From CAYRYU01 sp964428355 (GTDB taxonomy: Bacteria; Muiribacteriota; Ozemobacteria; Ozemobacterales; Ozemobacteraceae): DNA of 7,461 bases. The translations under genes were made by a program, and so were the position numbers. The stretch is from contig CAYRYU010000181.1 of NCBI GenBank assembly GCA_964428355.1, positions 1-7,461 of the forward strand. The letters run 5' to 3'. Shown one piece after another: positions 4,519 through 7,461 of the stretch; position 1 is the stretch's first letter, and every line of letters starts with the position of its first letter. Under the pieces are notes generated by a model. The model was not told where the DNA came from, did not search any database, and saw only the letters and a program-made list of their open reading frames with translations.

Positions 4519-7434
4519 ATGAGGAGACAGGTTTCCAGTTTGGTCTTGACCGTCCTTCTCTTTTTTGTCGCTTCCGGGCCCGCGTCCTATGCCCTTTCCG
4601 AAGAAGCGGAGAAGTCCAACCGCTTCGCCATGGCGCTGGAAACGCTTGCACAGGCCGAAAAGAAAATCGCCATGGAAAAGGATTCGGGTTTCCTCGAGGG
4701 AATCAGGAAATACCTGGCAGTCCACTCCAACATCGACGAGGAGACGGAATCCGACCGGGAAGCGGGGAAATTCGCCGAGAAATTTCCGGTTCTTTCCGCG
4801 CTGATCACGCTCGGAACGTTGGGAAATTCGATATCCGAACTGGTTGGCGAAGAGAAGGAACCTGGCGAGGGCGCTGAAGATACCGAGAACAAGAAGGTCT
4901 GGGAGAAGATCGGGAAGATCTGCGACCTGGTCGAGAAAAGCCTTTCGATGACCGCCGAACTGGCCAGCCTCCTGGAGGGGTTTGCCGGGGAAAAGATCGA
5001 GAAGATTCTCAAACAGTGGGAGGAGGATATCAGGGCCGTTTCGTCCGCCAAAGGCAAGGTCCCTGTTCCCGGGTCCGACGACCAGACGAAGCTGAACTTC
5101 TTCTCGGACCGGGTTTCTTTTCTCGCGGCCGTTGCCGGAACCGCAGTGTCCGCGGCCCAGATCCGGAACTCCCTGGTCGAGTTGATCGAGAACGAGGGAA
5201 AGCGGGAATGCGGTCCACAGGATGTCGCGGCCCGGTTGAAATACAAGTCGGACCTCTATGAAGGCCTGGGAAAGCTGGCCGAAGGCACGGGAAGCCTCGT
5301 CGACAACCTGTCCAAGATCGTCCAGGGCGCTCCCAAGGCGGGAAAGATCGGCGCGGTCGTCACGAAGCTCATGAGCAAGACCTGCCCGACCTTCCAGAAG
5401 TGGCTCGGGAACGTGAAAATGCTCGACAAGGCGGGAAAGGTGGGGGGGGTTGCGCTGGCGGCATTCAACATCTACGCCGCGAGCGCCAAGGTGGATTCCG
5501 CGGCCGCCGCACACCAGGCGACAACAGTGGGTTTCCTCAACCAGCCGTTTCGCCTCTACGGAACGATGTTCGGGCTCCAGAATGACAGCCAGCTGATCAA
5601 GGATCTCGTAATGGCAAGAGCCGAGGTGGACTCCGCGATACACAACCTGATCCTGACCTACGTCACGAAATCCGGAGTAATCGTCGCGACGGTCTTCACC
5701 GGAGGACTGATCCAGGCGGGAGCGAGCGCGATCGACTTCGCCTCCAATCTTCTCTTCGCGAAATCGCCCAAAGCAACCGAAGAGTTCACGAAAAGAAAAT
5801 ACCAGATATTGAGGGCCTTCGAGAGTTTTCCGGAGTATCCCGCCCAGGGCGACATCTCGCATTTCAACTGGGAGGACCTGATGCGGGAATACGTGGCCGT
5901 ATGCTCATTCATGAAAGACCAGGAGGGACTGGCGAAGATGCACGTCATCGTGTCCCTCCACTTCCAGAAGCTTTCGGAATGCAGCTCCACCGCGGAGGTG
6001 TTCCGGAACGCCCGTGATGCGCTGGCCGCGAAACAGTTCCGTTCCTATCTCGAGATGGCCATCGTGTTGCTCCGGTTCAGGTCGCGGCAGGAATGGTGTT
6101 ACCTGAAGTCCGTGATCCATCACCTCCGGAAGAAGGCGAAGCCCTCCTACCAGATTCCCGAGGACATCCAGACGGAAAACCCGAACGACGAGGGAATGGG
6201 GAAATTCCGGGAGGCGATCTTCGCAAAGACGATAGGAACCCAGCCGGACGCCCACCATTTCGATGTTCCGGCCTGGGATCTCGACTCCGGTTTCGGCCTG
6301 GACGAACTCAACTCGAAGAATGACGGATGGCACAGCCTGTATGCCAACGACCTTCCGGAAAAAGCGCGGAAAGCGGTCAACGAAACCCTGAAAAAGATCG
6401 GCGAGACCAGAGGCGATCTGGCCCGGCGCTTGCGGGAGTTGAAAGACCGCTTCAATCTCATCGCGTTCGACATCAAGACCGCAACCTATTCGATCGCCCG
6501 CCAGACCAAGGAGGTCAAATTGTTCGTGGAGGAAACCGGGACCCTCCTCGAAAAGGAGGTCCGGAACGTCGCGGATTACGAGGTCGCGGACGCCGCTGCC
6601 GAGGAGAAGAAACTCGCCGGTGCCCGGACCGAACTGGCTTCGCTTTCCCGCCGGCTTGACGAGATCCTCGGTTATGCCCAGCGATTCGGATTCGACCTCG
6701 AAACCTACCGTTTCAAGAACACGGAGGCTCCGGACTTTTCGGTTGTCGATGCGATGATGAAGGATCTCGGGAACATCAAGACCAGCCTCGAGAGCAAGAT
6801 CGCCGATTACGAAAAACAGATCAAGGTGGCGGACGAGGGGGCCCGGATCCCCGACAATGTCCGGCAGCTTCTGGGGGAGTTCGAGCTGGCGATCGAAAAC
6901 CTGGACCGGACCGCCAAAACCCTGAAAGCCCTGAACAATGAGATTCCACCAATTGTCTCGGCCATGATCCGGATGCGGGTGAATTTCGTGGCGGACCTCG
7001 GGGAGGACCGGGCCCGCAACGCCGACCTGGCACGGAAGAAGAAGAGCCTGCAGGAGACCGAGGAAAAGCGGAAAGCCACGGAGGAACAGCGAGCCGCGGA
7101 AAAGGCCCGGGAGGAAGCCCAAAAACAGGCCGACGACGCATATCAGGCAGCGGTCACGGCCTATATCAACACCTATCGGACCAGGGACAACCGCCTGGTA
7201 CTCCCCCCGGGAGTGACAAATACCGAAGGGATCAACAACTGGTTGCGGGCAAAGGCACGGGAAGCGGCAAACCTTGGCGGAAAAGGCGAAACGATTTACG
7301 GCGACGGCGACTTCTCGAAATTCTTCAGGATGGAGAAGGTCGGAAATGGCCAGGTCCGCCTGATGGATCAGGTCATCGTTCCAATCGAGGAGGTCTCACG
7401 CCAGCTGGGTTCCACAGCACTTCCGCAGGATTGA
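4519..7434 (+). CDS. Large exported alpha-helical protein of unknown function
   Basis: A 971-residue protein I do not recognise. It opens with a Sec-type signal peptide: MRRQ, a hydrophobic core at about residues 6-18, and likely cleavage near ASYA-LSEE (after residue 25). It lacks a prepilin motif, so it is not a fibre subunit. The mature part looks largely helical and rich in Lys, Glu and Ala. Several hydrophobic or small-residue stretches lie in the first half: about 90-110, 198-213, 303-323 and 386-414 (VIVATVFTGGLIQAGASAID within the last). KAGKIGAV and KAGKVGGV recur at residues 273-280 and 304-311. Six cysteines are spread out (135, 231, 289, 462, 488, 527). Residues 835-876 form a highly charged coiled coil (KKKSLQETEEKRKATEEQ). 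A C-terminal part of about 95 residues follows, looks globular and contains GEGD-like Gly/Asp-rich turns (GDGDF at 928-932). The gene lies 22 bases after the PilX/GspK-like gene, the place PilY1 occupies in pilV-pilW-pilX-pilY1 clusters, but no beta-propeller or von Willebrand features are evident. It may be a pilus-tip partner, secreted substrate or surface protein; none is proven. Confidence 0.9.
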   Translation: MRRQVSSLVLTVLLFFVASGPASYALSEEAEKSNRFAMALETLAQAEKKIAMEKDSGFLEGIRKYLAVHSNIDEETESDREAGKFAEKFPVLSALITLGTLGNSISELVGEEKEPGEGAEDTENKKVWEKIGKICDLVEKSLSMTAELASLLEGFAGEKIEKILKQWEEDIRAVSSAKGKVPVPGSDDQTKLNFFSDRVSFLAAVAGTAVSAAQIRNSLVELIENEGKRECGPQDVAARLKYKSDLYEGLGKLAEGTGSLVDNLSKIVQGAPKAGKIGAVVTKLMSKTCPTFQKWLGNVKMLDKAGKVGGVALAAFNIYAASAKVDSAAAAHQATTVGFLNQPFRLYGTMFGLQNDSQLIKDLVMARAEVDSAIHNLILTYVTKSGVIVATVFTGGLIQAGASAIDFASNLLFAKSPKATEEFTKRKYQILRAFESFPEYPAQGDISHFNWEDLMREYVAVCSFMKDQEGLAKMHVIVSLHFQKLSECSSTAEVFRNARDALAAKQFRSYLEMAIVLLRFRSRQEWCYLKSVIHHLRKKAKPSYQIPEDIQTENPNDEGMGKFREAIFAKTIGTQPDAHHFDVPAWDLDSGFGLDELNSKNDGWHSLYANDLPEKARKAVNETLKKIGETRGDLARRLRELKDRFNLIAFDIKTATYSIARQTKEVKLFVEETGTLLEKEVRNVADYEVADAAAEEKKLAGARTELASLSRRLDEILGYAQRFGFDLETYRFKNTEAPDFSVVDAMMKDLGNIKTSLESKIADYEKQIKVADEGARIPDNVRQLLGEFELAIENLDRTAKTLKALNNEIPPIVSAMIRMRVNFVADLGEDRARNADLARKKKSLQETEEKRKATEEQRAAEKAREEAQKQADDAYQAAVTAYINTYRTRDNRLVLPPGVTNTEGINNWLRAKAREAANLGGKGETIYGDGDFSKFFRMEKVGNGQVRLMDQVIVPIEEVSRQLGSTALPQD

Positions 7435-7461
7435 GAAAATTGGGGACACCCGACCGGTTTT
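7435..7461. other. 3' intergenic tail, cut by the window edge
   Basis: Only 27 bases follow the last stop codon. No complete hairpin plus U-tract terminator can be formed from what is visible, and no new start codon with a ribosome binding site is seen. Confidence 0.4.

Noticed and set aside
4405..5862. Long minus-strand frame of 485 codons antisense to the exported protein and the end of the PilX-like gene
   Set aside because: It crosses two well-supported plus-strand genes, shows no recognisable domain, and has the Leu/Arg/Gly-heavy composition expected from the complement of a gene with G/C-biased third positions.
5905..7122. Minus-strand frame of 405 codons antisense to the exported protein
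   Set aside because: Same reason: lies wholly inside a supported gene and looks like an antisense reading of helix-rich coding sequence.
1..7461. CRISPR arrays, tRNA or rRNA genes, insertion sequences, attachment sites
   Set aside because: No regularly spaced long repeats, RNA gene signatures, transposase-like proteins or terminal inverted repeats were seen by eye on either strand.

Overview
This 7.46 kb window is GC-rich, with strong G/C preference at codon third positions, tight gene packing and Shine-Dalgarno sites (GGAGGAG, AGGAGG). It is bacterial. Three consecutive prepilin-type proteins followed by a Sec-exported protein point to a Gram-negative-type (diderm) bacterium with a type IV pilus or type II secretion-like machine. 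The lineage cannot be fixed from sequence alone. An uncultured, environmental, deep-branching phylum (Riflebacteria-like, for example) is only a guess.

Layout. (1) Bases 1-842, minus strand: the first 280 codons of a HEAT-repeat-like protein whose 3' end lies beyond the left edge. (2) Bases 843-1051: a divergent intergenic region with a G-rich, directly repeated tract and a weak promoter candidate. (3) Bases 1052-4496, plus strand: three genes for minor pilins/pseudopilins in PilV-like (GspI-like), PilW-like (GspJ-like) and PilX-like (GspK-like) order. They are joined by two identical 1-base TGATG stop/start overlaps, so they are almost certainly one transcript. (4) Bases 4519-7434, plus strand: a 971-residue exported, mostly helical protein that I do not recognise, 22 bases downstream of the third pilin gene and behind its own strong ribosome binding site. 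(5) Bases 7435-7461: a short tail with no feature I can support.

How the genes may work together (inference): in type IV pilus systems the PilV-PilW-PilX minor pilins form a tip complex that primes assembly and carries a large non-pilin protein, PilY1, encoded just downstream. In type II secretion, GspI-GspJ-GspK form the equivalent tip. Here the gene order is kept, but the PilY1 position holds an unrelated-looking helical protein with central hydrophobic segments and a C-terminal coiled coil. The main hypothesis is that the 971-residue protein is a tip-borne, surface-displayed or secreted partner of this minor-pilin set. No ATPase, platform protein, secretin, prepilin peptidase or major pilin is encoded in the window, so the machine itself must be elsewhere.
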